The notes under the pieces: generated by a model
The model's database searches: none
What the model was told of the DNA's origin: nothing
The model's input: only the letters and a program-made list of their open reading frames with translations
Source: Streptomyces liliiviolaceus
GTDB taxonomy: Bacteria > Actinomycetota > Actinomycetes > Streptomycetales > Streptomycetaceae
DNA: 64,000 bases
Reading direction: 5' to 3'
NCBI RefSeq assembly: GCF_018070025.1
Contig: NZ_JAGPYQ010000001.1
Coordinates: forward strand, 4,340,001 to 4,404,000
Translations under genes and position numbers: made by a program
Shown here: piece after piece, positions 47,753-55,576 of the stretch
How the letters are laid out: the number at the start of each line of letters is the position of its first letter
How positions within the stretch are numbered: the first letter of the stretch is position 1

Positions 47753-48672
47753 CCACGATCGACGTTCTTGACGCAACCCCTCGCGCGATCCCCCTGCGCG
47801 CCGTGACGTACAACCTGCTCAACGGCGGCGTCGACGGCCGTCCGGAAGCACGCTCGGAAGGACGGTTCGACGCGCAGCTGGGCATCATCAAGTCCCTGGC
47901 CCCCGATGTCCTGGCGCTGCAGGAGTGCACCTTCTGGGACGAGGACGGCAACCGGCGCCTGGAGACCGTGGCCAGGGAGACGGACATGGCCGTCGTCGCC
48001 ATGGTGCCCTCCCGCGTCGGTGACGGCCGCAACTTCACCGCGCTGCTCTACCGGCCGGAAACACTCCGCCTGGTCGACTGGCGGCAGCGCGGCCAGGGCG
48101 TCCTGCACCACGCGATGATCCAGGCCCACCTGCGGCCGGTCGACGCGCCCGACGGCAGCGCCGACTTCACCGCGCTGGCCACCCATCTCGCCTTCACCAA
48201 CGGCGACACCCGGCTCGCCGAAGTACGCGGATGGGCCACCGACCTCGCCGGCACGTTCCCGGGCGCACCCTCCCGGGCCATGCTCCTGGGCGACCTCAAC
48301 TGCGCCCGCCCGGCGGACGCTGACGTTTTCGACTGGGACCAGGTCCCGCGAAACCTGCACGCCCGCTACCGCCTCGTCCTGCCCAACGGGACGTTCGGTG
48401 ACGCAGACCTGCGGGCCATGCAGGTCCTGCTGGCCTCCGGCTGGCAGGACCCCGAGTCCCTCACCACGATCCCCAGGACCCCCACCGTCGGCTACTACTA
48501 CGCAGGCGAGAAAGGGGACGTGTGCCTGGACCACATCCTCGTGCACGGCTTCACCGCCCGCTCCTACCGGACCTACGACACACCCATGGCGCGCACCCTG
48601 TCCGATCACCTGCCGACCCTGCTCGACGCGGAGATTCACGCACCACGTGAGGGAGGTGACCGCCGTGGCTGA
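47749..48672 (+). CDS. endonuclease/exonuclease/phosphatase (EEP)-fold hydrolase 1
   Basis: A 307-aa metal-dependent phosphodiesterase of the EEP superfamily. Active-site blocks: AVTYNLLNGGVDG (Asn), LAPDVLALQECTFWDE (metal Glu), FTALATHLAFTNGD (His), AMLLGDLNCARPADAD (Asp-Asn), GDVCLDHILVHG (Asp-His) and ARTLSDHLPTLLD (final Asp-His). No signal peptide. It could act on DNA, RNA, sugar-phosphates or lipids; substrate cannot be told. GTG 47749 overlaps the regulator; the end overlaps the next GntR gene. Confidence 0.9.
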   Translation: MTTIDVLDATPRAIPLRAVTYNLLNGGVDGRPEARSEGRFDAQLGIIKSLAPDVLALQECTFWDEDGNRRLETVARETDMAVVAMVPSRVGDGRNFTALLYRPETLRLVDWRQRGQGVLHHAMIQAHLRPVDAPDGSADFTALATHLAFTNGDTRLAEVRGWATDLAGTFPGAPSRAMLLGDLNCARPADADVFDWDQVPRNLHARYRLVLPNGTFGDADLRAMQVLLASGWQDPESLTTIPRTPTVGYYYAGEKGDVCLDHILVHGFTARSYRTYDTPMARTLSDHLPTLLDAEIHAPREGGDRRG

Positions 48673-49246
48673 AGCCACTGAGCGGCCAGCCCGCAAGGCC
48701 ACCGTCGGTCCGGTGCGAGCCGCCATCCGCCAACGACTGCTGGACGGGACGTACCGGCTGGGAACCGTTCTGCCCTCACAGCGGAGCCTGGCCGTCGAAT
48801 TCAACGCATCGTCCACGCTGATCGCCAAGGCTCTCCGACCATTCAAAGACGCCGGCGTTCTGCGCGCACACCCGCCCAGCGGAACCGTCGTCGTGGGCCG
48901 GATCGACCCCACCACGCCGGTCCCACAGGAGGCCGCCGACCGCCGTGCACTTGAGGTGGCCAAACGCAAGGAGCTCACTGAGCGCACTCGACGTGTGATC
49001 CGCGAGCGCCTGGCCAACGGCCAATACGGACCCGGATCGCAGATCCCCACACGAAGCGCACTCTGCCGCGAGTTCGGCGTGCCTGCATCGGTCCTGCGCG
49101 CCGCGCTCAGGCCTCTCCACAATGACGGGACTCTCTACTCCGTCAGAGGCCTGGGCACATACGTGACAGAACAAAAGAGGGATCCGCGACCACCGTCGTA
49201 CACACCGTCCGGCAACGGATCACAGACGACATCCACCCGCTCCTGA
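48665..49246 (+). CDS. second tandem-GntR regulator, third domain out of frame
   Basis: A 193-aa paralogue of the gene at 46739. GntR domain 1: AIRQRLLDGTYRLGTVLPSQ, then STLIAKALRPFKDAGVLR. Domain 2: VIRERLANGQYGPGSQIPTR, FGVPASVLRAALRPLHNDGT, ending GLGTYVTEQK. At the AAAA of CAAAAG (49172-49177) the homology moves to the -1 frame, where domain 3 reads HTVRQRITDDIHPLLTWIP and SYGLATLRDEKLLGTAHGMT. In its own frame the protein stops at 49246. Either a lesion removed the third domain or a -1 frameshift makes a longer product that runs on into the HExxH gene. GTG 48665 follows GGAGGTGA. Confidence 0.8.
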   Translation: MAEATERPARKATVGPVRAAIRQRLLDGTYRLGTVLPSQRSLAVEFNASSTLIAKALRPFKDAGVLRAHPPSGTVVVGRIDPTTPVPQEAADRRALEVAKRKELTERTRRVIRERLANGQYGPGSQIPTRSALCREFGVPASVLRAALRPLHNDGTLYSVRGLGTYVTEQKRDPRPPSYTPSGNGSQTTSTRS

Positions 49247-49587
49247 CATGGATACCGACACGGCAAACCCTTGCCGACGAATCCGAAACGTCCGCGTCGA
49301 GCGCCTCCTACGGTCTCGCGACTCTGAGAGACGAAAAACTTCTCGGCACCGCACACGGCATGACCTACGCCCTCGATCCGGCGAACCCCCCGGCGCCGCC
49401 CGATACACCCAGACCCCCACCACCGGCGGCAGCGCCGGACAGCGGCAGAAAAAAGCCCTGGCTCCGACCCGGCGGCGCAAAAGGCCGCGCCGCCACAGAC
49501 AGACGCCCAAGCCCCGGCCGGCGTCCGCGGATCCACAACGGGCGAAGGCCAAGACCACAGCCAGCACGGTATTCAGGAGATGCACGC

Positions 49588-50472
49588 GTGACCATGTTCG
49601 AAGTTCTTGACGAAACCGGCCGCAACACGAATCTGCGCGACCGGATTCGTGAGGTCCTGGAAAGGGTGGCCCCGCACGTCGCGGAGACCACCGGCCTCCC
49701 CCTGCCCGCACAGGCCCGCTACCGCCTGCTGCCCCCGAAAGCGTGGCGGGAGGAGTTCCGGCTGAACGCGCATCGCATTCTGGCCCGGGACATCGCCGAG
49801 CTGGACCCGACGCCGGCAGAGATAGACGCGACCCGGGTCGTGCTCAAGGGCGCGGGAGCTGCCGCGGTCCTGGTCTGGCCTCTGGTCCTCGGAAGCACGC
49901 ACAAGGCCGCCGACGGTCAGCACGAGACCGTCATCGCCCCCACGACCTGGCGTCACGCCGGGCTGCTGGCCGACGATCCCGCCATCCACCAGGTGGTGGC
50001 CCATGAACTGGTCCACCACCTGCAGGCCAAAGCCCGCGCCGGCGAGGTCTGGAAGACCTTCTTCCCTGCCCGGCGCGGGCTGGAGAACATTCCGCGTGAC
50101 AGCTTCACGTATGTCCTTGAGGGCCATGCGACCTGGGCCGACCAGCAGGTCACCGGCCGCCTGTTCGGTACACCGGCCGATCACCGGCAGGCGCGGAAGT
50201 CCTGGCGCTACCGGCTCCACGACAACCCCGTCATCCGCCGCCTTGGCCCCAGCCGGGAGGCATATGAGCAAGGGGCTGCCCTGATCGCGCGCGCGGTGCA
50301 AGCCCACGGCACGCACTCGGTGAACCGGATCTGGAAGGACGTCTCGCTGCTTCCCACGGCGGAAGAACTCGCCGACCCCGCAGCCTGGGCCCGCCGCCTG
50401 TGGCCCCAGGCCACGGACGGCGACGTCCGACTCAGGATCTTTCCACCCAGCAGGAGAAAGGGGATGACATGA
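49588..50472 (+). CDS. putative zinc metallopeptidase (HExxH protein)
   Basis: A 294-aa soluble protein with a zincin motif, HQVVAHELVHHLQAKAR, near residue 139, and a later YVLEGHATWADQQ that can supply a third ligand (E). Other parts: VLERVAPHVAETTGLPLPAQ and FPARRGLENIPRDSFT. It may be a protease or only a zincin fold. The start GTG 49588 follows AGGAGA; the same frame is open upstream through the displaced GntR domain, so a fusion is possible. Its first residues (VTMFEVLDET) mirror those of EEP 1 (VTTIDVLDAT). ATGA overlap with EEP 2. Confidence 0.8.
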   Translation: MTMFEVLDETGRNTNLRDRIREVLERVAPHVAETTGLPLPAQARYRLLPPKAWREEFRLNAHRILARDIAELDPTPAEIDATRVVLKGAGAAAVLVWPLVLGSTHKAADGQHETVIAPTTWRHAGLLADDPAIHQVVAHELVHHLQAKARAGEVWKTFFPARRGLENIPRDSFTYVLEGHATWADQQVTGRLFGTPADHRQARKSWRYRLHDNPVIRRLGPSREAYEQGAALIARAVQAHGTHSVNRIWKDVSLLPTAEELADPAAWARRLWPQATDGDVRLRIFPPSRRKGMT

Positions 50473-51299
50473 CGCCACGGGATCTCTGCGTCGTCAGCTA
50501 CAACACCCTCAACGGCGGCCGTGACCGCGACGGCTCGCCGCACCGGCTGACCACCCAGCTGGAGATACTCAAGGAACTCGCACCGGACGTCCTGTGCCTG
50601 CAAGAGGCCAAGCGCTGGGACGAGAACGGCGGCGAACAGGTCAACGCGGTCGCCGCGGCACTGGACATGGAGCCCCGGCTCGCTCGCTCGGCCAGCCATG
50701 GCTGCCACCTCATCACCCTGGTCCGGCCGCCACGAGTGCGCTTCCTGCGCTTCTACCCGGACATCGCGGAAGGGAATTTCCACCACACGGTCTCCCGCGC
50801 CATCCTCCAGGTGGAAGGGGTGGAAACGCCGCTGCACGTCCTGCACACCCACCTCGACCCCTTCTCCCCAAGGGACCGGGTGGCCGAGGCCGGATGGCTC
50901 ACGCCGTACGGCGACCGGGACGACACGCTCCTCGTCGGCGACCTCAACACGGAAGCCCCTCGCGACCCCGAGCCCACATCCTGGGACTGGCTCCCGCCCA
51001 CGCAATATGCGAGCCACCGGATCCAGCATCCGGACGGCAACTACGGCGACCTCGACAAGGCCGCCATGAGCGCGCTGCTGACCGCCGGATTCATCGACCC
51101 CGCCGCCGACCTGGAGCTGCCTTTCGCCAGAACCGCCGGCCACTGGCACCCAGGCGACCGCGACCACCGGTCCGACTACATCCTCACCACGAACCACCTC
51201 TCCTGGCAGATGCAGTCCTACACCGTCATCGACACACCCCGCGCACGGGACGCCGCAGACCACCTCCCGGTGGTGGCCCACCTCCACAGAACCTTCTGA
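50469..51299 (+). CDS. endonuclease/exonuclease/phosphatase (EEP)-fold hydrolase 2
   Basis: A 276-aa paralogue of the hydrolase at 47749. Motifs: CVVSYNTLNGGRDRDG, LAPDVLCLQEAKRWDE, LHVLHTHLDPFSPRD, TLLVGDLNTEAPRDPEP, HRSDYILTTNHLSW and DAADHLPVVAHLH. It keeps the metal and catalytic residues; the penultimate D-H pair is S-D-Y here. ATG 50469 overlaps the HExxH stop (ATGA) and has AAAGGGG upstream. Two divergent EEP enzymes in one operon suggest successive or parallel phosphoester cleavages. Confidence 0.88.
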   Translation: MTPRDLCVVSYNTLNGGRDRDGSPHRLTTQLEILKELAPDVLCLQEAKRWDENGGEQVNAVAAALDMEPRLARSASHGCHLITLVRPPRVRFLRFYPDIAEGNFHHTVSRAILQVEGVETPLHVLHTHLDPFSPRDRVAEAGWLTPYGDRDDTLLVGDLNTEAPRDPEPTSWDWLPPTQYASHRIQHPDGNYGDLDKAAMSALLTAGFIDPAADLELPFARTAGHWHPGDRDHRSDYILTTNHLSWQMQSYTVIDTPRARDAADHLPVVAHLHRTF

Positions 51300-51431
51300 C
51301 CATTTCCCGAAGGAAGCCAAGGACAACGGTGCGCCCCGACCATCCCGCATTCCTCCATCCCGGCGCTCGAACCCAGCATCGCCAAGCCCCAGGGACGTGT
51401 GCAGGTGGCCGTAGCCCGTACCCCTCAAGCA

Positions 51432-51463
51432 CCCCGCGTCGCTCGTCGGCGGGCGACGCGGGG
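51432..51463 (+). terminator. hairpin after EEP 2
   Basis: An 11-bp perfect stem CCCCGCGTCGC / GCGACGCGGGG with a 10-nt loop, 132 bp after the EEP 2 stop. No T run. It probably ends or attenuates the operon before the 155-aa gene. Confidence 0.6.
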
Positions 51464-51523
51464 CCCCCGGCAGCCGACCGGCCGCCGGAACCGCCCAGAA
51501 ATCCGACAACATCGGAGGGCAAC

Positions 51524-51991
51524 ATGGCAACACCAGCACCGACGATCCTCATCGATCGGCAGGCGTCCACGGTCACTCGTGACCCGCGGGATTACGTCGA
51601 GCCCGACGTGTGGGAGCGGGAGGTCACCTTGCTCATGCGGGACTACCCGTTCGACAAGGTGATGGCCGAGAGGCTGTTCTCCGCGGCCGTGTCGTACCTG
51701 ATCACGGCCATGGAGAAATGGGGCCAGCGACTGGAGATGTGCGCGGGGCGGATCGTGGACATCGCGGTCCACGTGTTCATCCTGGACACCCCCAACTACC
51801 GGGCGTTCTGCGCCGCCAACTTCGACGGGAAGTTCCTGGAGCACATCCCGGAGATCGAGTTCAAGAACGACGGCAGTGTCGAGCGGACCGCCCACATCAT
51901 CGCCGCCAACGGATTCCCGGTGGACTGGTCGCTGTGGGAGGCCGACTTCGCCAAGTGCGGGCCGTGCTCTCCCGGCAGTAACTGCCACTGA
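51524..51991 (+). CDS. unknown 155-aa protein, cysteine-containing C-terminus
   Basis: From ATG 51524 after GGAGGGC. A helical domain with AERLFSAAVSYLITAMEKWG, then VDIAVHVFILDTPNYRAFCA and FLEHIPEI, resembling a family of actinobacterial hypothetical proteins with a V-D-x-x-x-H-x-F-I-L-x-T core, sometimes called glycine-rich-domain-like; I am not sure of that name. The protein ends CGPCSPGSNCH, four closely spaced Cys/His that could bind metal or form a modified tail. A methyltransferase follows. Confidence 0.7.
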   Translation: MATPAPTILIDRQASTVTRDPRDYVEPDVWEREVTLLMRDYPFDKVMAERLFSAAVSYLITAMEKWGQRLEMCAGRIVDIAVHVFILDTPNYRAFCAANFDGKFLEHIPEIEFKNDGSVERTAHIIAANGFPVDWSLWEADFAKCGPCSPGSNCH

Positions 51992-52027
51992 TCTGATCCG
52001 ATAGGCCCTTCGGGGCCATGCACGCCG

Positions 52028-52059
52028 GGGGCCGCCGTTGGCGGCCCCAGGTTCTTTTT
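52028..52059 (+). terminator. intrinsic terminator
   Basis: A 9-bp stem GGGGCCGCC / GGCGGCCCC with a GTT loop followed by AGGTTCTTTTT, a classical rho-independent terminator 36 bp after the 155-aa gene. Confidence 0.8.
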
Positions 52060-52157
52060 GTGCGCATTCACACTATTTTCTGGCATTCCCATACGCCCCC
52101 GCAGGGACACGAGTACCTTGACGGCCCTGGAACCCGTCTCCCTCCGGAGGACCCTCG

Positions 52158-52835
52158 ATGTCCAGCGCCACCCCTTCGACCGCACCCGAGTACTGGGACA
52201 GGTACAAGCCCTACCGCGGCGAGGGCGAGCAGCCGCCCCCGGCCGCAGCCCGCTTCGAGTGGACCGATGTTCCTGGACACGGGCCCGGCGCGGAGGTGCT
52301 GGGCAGTCCGGGCACTGCGCTGGACCTTGGTCCCGCGGAAGGGGAGAACGCCGCCGTCCTCGCACGGGCCGGCACCGCGGTGACCGCCGTGGACTTCTCG
52401 CTCACCCAAGTGGAACGCGCCCGGCGGTTATGGAGGGGCGCTGCCGGACTGGACTTCGTCCTCGCCGAAGCGTGCACCTTCCTCGACAACGATCCGCGCA
52501 CGTGGGACGCGATCTACTCGACATGGGGAGCCGTCTGGTTCACCGACCCGGACGACCTGCTTCCCCGCGTCGCCCGGCGTCTGGCACCCAGCGGTGTGTT
52601 CGCCTTCTCCCACAGGGCGCCCGCCGTCAACGAGTACGGAGCGCAGGCGATGGGCGGGCCGTGGCTGGAGGGCCGCGAGGGCGAACTGACCGTACGACGG
52701 TGGCAGTACACCATCGAACAGTGGTCGGACATCCTAAAACGGACGGGATTCGCCGACATCAGTGCTCAGGTACTCCTTCACCCGGAACCCGGCAGGCAGG
52801 GCACGCTGCTCGTTCAGGCCCGGAGGGGTAACTGA
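52158..52835 (+). CDS. class I SAM-dependent methyltransferase
   Basis: A 225-aa Rossmann-fold methyltransferase. Motif I is TALDLGPAEGENAAVLA, followed by VTAVDFSLTQVERARRLW (acidic end of beta-2), AIYSTWGAVWFTDP and LLPRVARRLAPSGVFAFSHR. The N-terminus (STAPEYWDRYKPYRG) is like other small-molecule methyltransferases of this genus. Substrate unknown. GGAGG lies upstream of ATG 52158, and the preceding terminator means it likely has its own promoter. Confidence 0.88.
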   Translation: MSSATPSTAPEYWDRYKPYRGEGEQPPPAAARFEWTDVPGHGPGAEVLGSPGTALDLGPAEGENAAVLARAGTAVTAVDFSLTQVERARRLWRGAAGLDFVLAEACTFLDNDPRTWDAIYSTWGAVWFTDPDDLLPRVARRLAPSGVFAFSHRAPAVNEYGAQAMGGPWLEGREGELTVRRWQYTIEQWSDILKRTGFADISAQVLLHPEPGRQGTLLVQARRGN

Positions 52836-53249
52836 ACACGAGCCCTGACGGGCGGTACGCAACGAGGTCTCTGTGCTGAGCTCCCCCGGCGCGGAGACCC
52901 TCCGTCGTTACGGTGCGTGCATCGCTTCCGCCGGTCATTCCGTCCATAGAAGCGGCGAGCCAGGGGCACTCGGCCACGACCTGATGCGGGTCATCACAGG
53001 TAGGACTCCTGTTGGCGAAAGGCGGAACGCCGAAGCCGAAGCATTGCGAGCGCGGCTCAGCGAGCGCGGGTATCACTTCGGGCGACCGCTACGGCGTGAG
53101 ACGGGGCCGCGGCGTGGGCCACCCCGCGGCCGGGCACCGATGCGGTCCAGGCGCCAGGGAACCAGACGGCGCTGTACTGCTCGATGACGTCGCGCAGCCC
53201 AGTGGTGACGGCCCCATCCCACGGCAGTCGACCTGGTGAGCGCGAAATT
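52836..53249. other. intergenic, no supported gene
   Basis: About 410 bases between the methyltransferase and the CRISPR array. One open frame (52873-53187) has random-looking, arginine-rich composition. The 3' part may contain even older degenerate repeats (a GTCGAC occurs at 53227-53232), but spacing does not fit. Confidence 0.4.
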
Positions 53250-53890
53250 CGGAGAATCCCTGCGGACGCACGGGGTCAACTGCAGTCTGTCGGTCAATGC
53301 GCCCTTGTCCTGTGGAGGATCTCCGCAGGCGCGGGGTCGACTCGGCGGTAGCGCGCGTGCAGGTTCTGCGGGACGGAGGGTCCCCGCAGGCGCGGGGTCG
53401 ACCAGGCAGGCTTGATGGCCTTCTGCCACAGCCACGGAGCATCCCCGCGAGCGCGAGGTCGACTTCAATCCGCGGAAGAGACGGACGGCTCCGTCCGGAG
53501 CATCCCCGCGGGCGCGGGGTCGACTCGTGGAGCGCGCCTGCGGTTCCCGGGTAGCCCGGAGCATCCCCGCAGGCGCGGGGTCAACGCGCAGCACTACGCC
53601 CGCGTGATGCACGTGATCGGAGCATCCCCGCAGGCGCGGGGTCGACCGGTCGCCGTGCCCACCGCCGGGACAAGGTCACGGAGCATCCCCGCTGGCGCGG
53701 GGTCGACGCGGTCGCCGACGCCGCGTCGGACGGCTGACTCGGAGCATCCCCGCAGGCGCGGGGTCGACGTGGCGGTATCGCTGGTGGTCACCTGCGGCTC
53801 CGGAGCATCCCCGCAGGCGCGGGGTCGACGACGTGGCGGCGCAGTTCGAAGCGCTCGGCGACGGAGCATCCCCGCAGGCGCGGGGTCGAC
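53250..53890 (-). CRISPR. CRISPR array, type I-E-like repeats, 11 repeats / 10 spacers
   Basis: On the plus strand the 29-nt repeat begins CGGAGCATCC and ends GCGCGGGGTCGAC. Read on the minus strand it starts GTCGACCCCGCGCC and contains GCGGGGAT, the layout of type I-E repeats. Repeat starts: 53862, 53801, 53740, 53679, 53618, 53557, 53496, 53435, 53374, 53313 and a degenerate one at about 53250. All ten spacers are exactly 32 nt. Repeats at 53862, 53801, 53740 and 53618 are identical; those below 53500 gain changes, and the one at 53250-53280 carries a 2-nt gain. So the leader is at the high-coordinate end and the array reads leftward. No cas gene is in the window. Confidence 0.97.
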
Positions 53891-54000
53891 ACTTGCTGAG
53901 CTGGGACTTTACCGGGCCGGGTAGCTGTTTTCATTCACTTGTTTTCTCTCGGCATGAAGGAGCAATTCCCGACGACAGCGACGACGAGCAGTGGGCGCCC
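53891..54000 (-). promoter_or_regulatory. CRISPR leader region
   Basis: The sequence next to the intact end of the array is richer in A/T than its surroundings (TTTTCATTCACTTGTTTTC on the plus strand around 53928-53946). By position and composition this is the leader carrying the array promoter. Limits are approximate. Confidence 0.6.
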
Positions 54001-54700
54001 TGGGACTTCGGCCCGCATCAAAACGCACAAGCGTGGAACAAACGAAAGGTTATTCACACAAGTCAGCAGGTCGAACCGGTCTATCGCAGCAGCTCCCGGA
54101 ACGCACCGGCCCCATCCAGGACAACTCAGCCTGCAGCCACGGCCAGTAGACGTCGCCATGAAGTAGCAACGTACAGGGCAGTGTTGGCCGCTGGTGCCAC
54201 TTTCTGACCGGCAGCACGAACGGTTACCGCAGAGCCCGACCGCTGGCTGACACCAGGTGATCGCCCCGAACAAAGTACCGACCGGCTCGTCCTCGCCGGC
54301 ATCGTCACCGGCAACCGCCTCACGCCCTCCACCCACTCGCACTGACCGAGGCCCTTCCCCGGTAGGACGCTGTACGAGGTGCCGGGCAGCTCACATCACC
54401 ACGTGCGGTGGCCATCATTCAGTCGCCAGCCACCATTTCGCAGATCAAGTGCCAGCCCCAGGGCTGTCCGCGCGCAGAGCGTCCCGAGAATGATGCTTCG
54501 ACTACGAGCGGCCCAGGCCGCGCCTCAGCGGCGGAGACCACGGTGGCACAGCCGTGGTGCGCAGCGGCCCCGGACCGGCCAGAGGCCGCTCGGTCGTGGT
54601 GGGGCGCAGGCGAGGGCTTTCGGGTTTTCGGCGCTCGGTGCGCTGCCTCCCTCTACAGTGCTGAGCACGGTATTCGGGGGCGAGTTCGGGGGCACGGGGC
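54001..54700. other. intergenic, no supported gene
   Basis: About 700 bases between the CRISPR leader and the hydrolase gene. Open frames here look like chance. It should hold the promoter for the hydrolase/caspase pair. No cas gene or fragment was recognised. Confidence 0.4.
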
Positions 54701-55576
54701 ATGGCACGTGTGGTGGCGGTGCACGGGATCGGCAAGCAGACACTCGGGGAACAGTCGCTGCGTCGGCTGTGGTTACCGTCCCTCAACGACGGCCTCACCC
54801 GCGCCCGGTCCGGCGCGGTCAGCCTGCTGACGGAGCGGGACCTCGCGGTGGCGTTCTACGGCGACCTGTTCCGCCCCCGCAGCGAGTTCCTCGCCGCCGG
54901 TGATCCTCCCTACACGGCTGCGGATGTCGGCGAGGGGCTTGAGCAGGAGCTGCTGCTGGCCTGGTGGCAGGCGGCCGCCGACAGCGATGAGGCCGTGGTC
55001 CCGCCCGGCGCGGACACCCTGGTCGCCACGCCCCGGTCGGTGCAGGCCGCGCTGCGGGCCCTGTCCGGGTCGCGGTTCTTCGCCGGCGTCGCGCTGCGGT
55101 CCATGGTCTTCGACCTGAAGCAGGTCAGTCGCTACCTCACCGACCCCGACCTGCGCGCCGCAGCGCTGGCCCAGGTCACCGACCAGATCGGCGACGACAC
55201 GCGAGTCGTGGTCGCGCACTCTCTGGGCTCGGTCGTCGCATACGAAGCCCTGTGCGCGCGTCCGGGCCATCAGGTGCGGGCGCTGGTCACGATCGGCTCG
55301 CCGCTGGGCATCGAGAACCTGATCCTGCACCGGCTCCAGCCGCCCCCGGTCACGCTCGGAGGGCGGCCGCGCGGGGTGTGGCCGGGCAGCGAGCGGCTAG
55401 TGTGGACGAACCTGGCCGACGGCGGGGACGTCGTCGCCCTGGTGAAGGACCTGCGCCCCTCCTTCGGGGACAGCGTGCGCTGCGCGGTGGTGCACAACGG
55501 CGCGACGGCGCACGAAGCGACCGCCTACCTGACGGACAAGCTGTGCGGACAGGCCATCGCGGACGGCCTCGCATGA
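54701..55576 (+). CDS. alpha/beta-hydrolase (lipase/esterase-like), partner of caspase-STAND protein
   Basis: A 291-aa soluble hydrolase. It opens with MARVVAVHGIGKQTLGEQSL, the usual oxyanion-loop start, and has the nucleophile elbow RVVVAHSLGSVVAYEAL (Ser near residue 173). ALVTIGSPLGIENL follows, the strand typical of PGAP1/lipase-type hydrolases; a candidate catalytic Asp is in TNLADGGDVVALV and His in CAVVHNGATAHEATA. No signal peptide, so it acts inside the cell. It overlaps the next gene as ATGA. Likely an effector or modulator in a conflict system: membrane or lipid damage is one possible action (inference). Confidence 0.85.
   Translation: MARVVAVHGIGKQTLGEQSLRRLWLPSLNDGLTRARSGAVSLLTERDLAVAFYGDLFRPRSEFLAAGDPPYTAADVGEGLEQELLLAWWQAAADSDEAVVPPGADTLVATPRSVQAALRALSGSRFFAGVALRSMVFDLKQVSRYLTDPDLRAAALAQVTDQIGDDTRVVVAHSLGSVVAYEALCARPGHQVRALVTIGSPLGIENLILHRLQPPPVTLGGRPRGVWPGSERLVWTNLADGGDVVALVKDLRPSFGDSVRCAVVHNGATAHEATAYLTDKLCGQAIADGLA

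Noticed and set aside
52873..53187. 104-codon frame before the CRISPR array
   Set aside because: No ribosome site, arginine-rich end, no recognisable protein.
53297..53924. Open frames running through the CRISPR array on both strands
   Set aside because: They arise because repeat plus spacer is 61 nt with no stops in the repeat; the periodic peptide (GASPQARGR) is the translated repeat.
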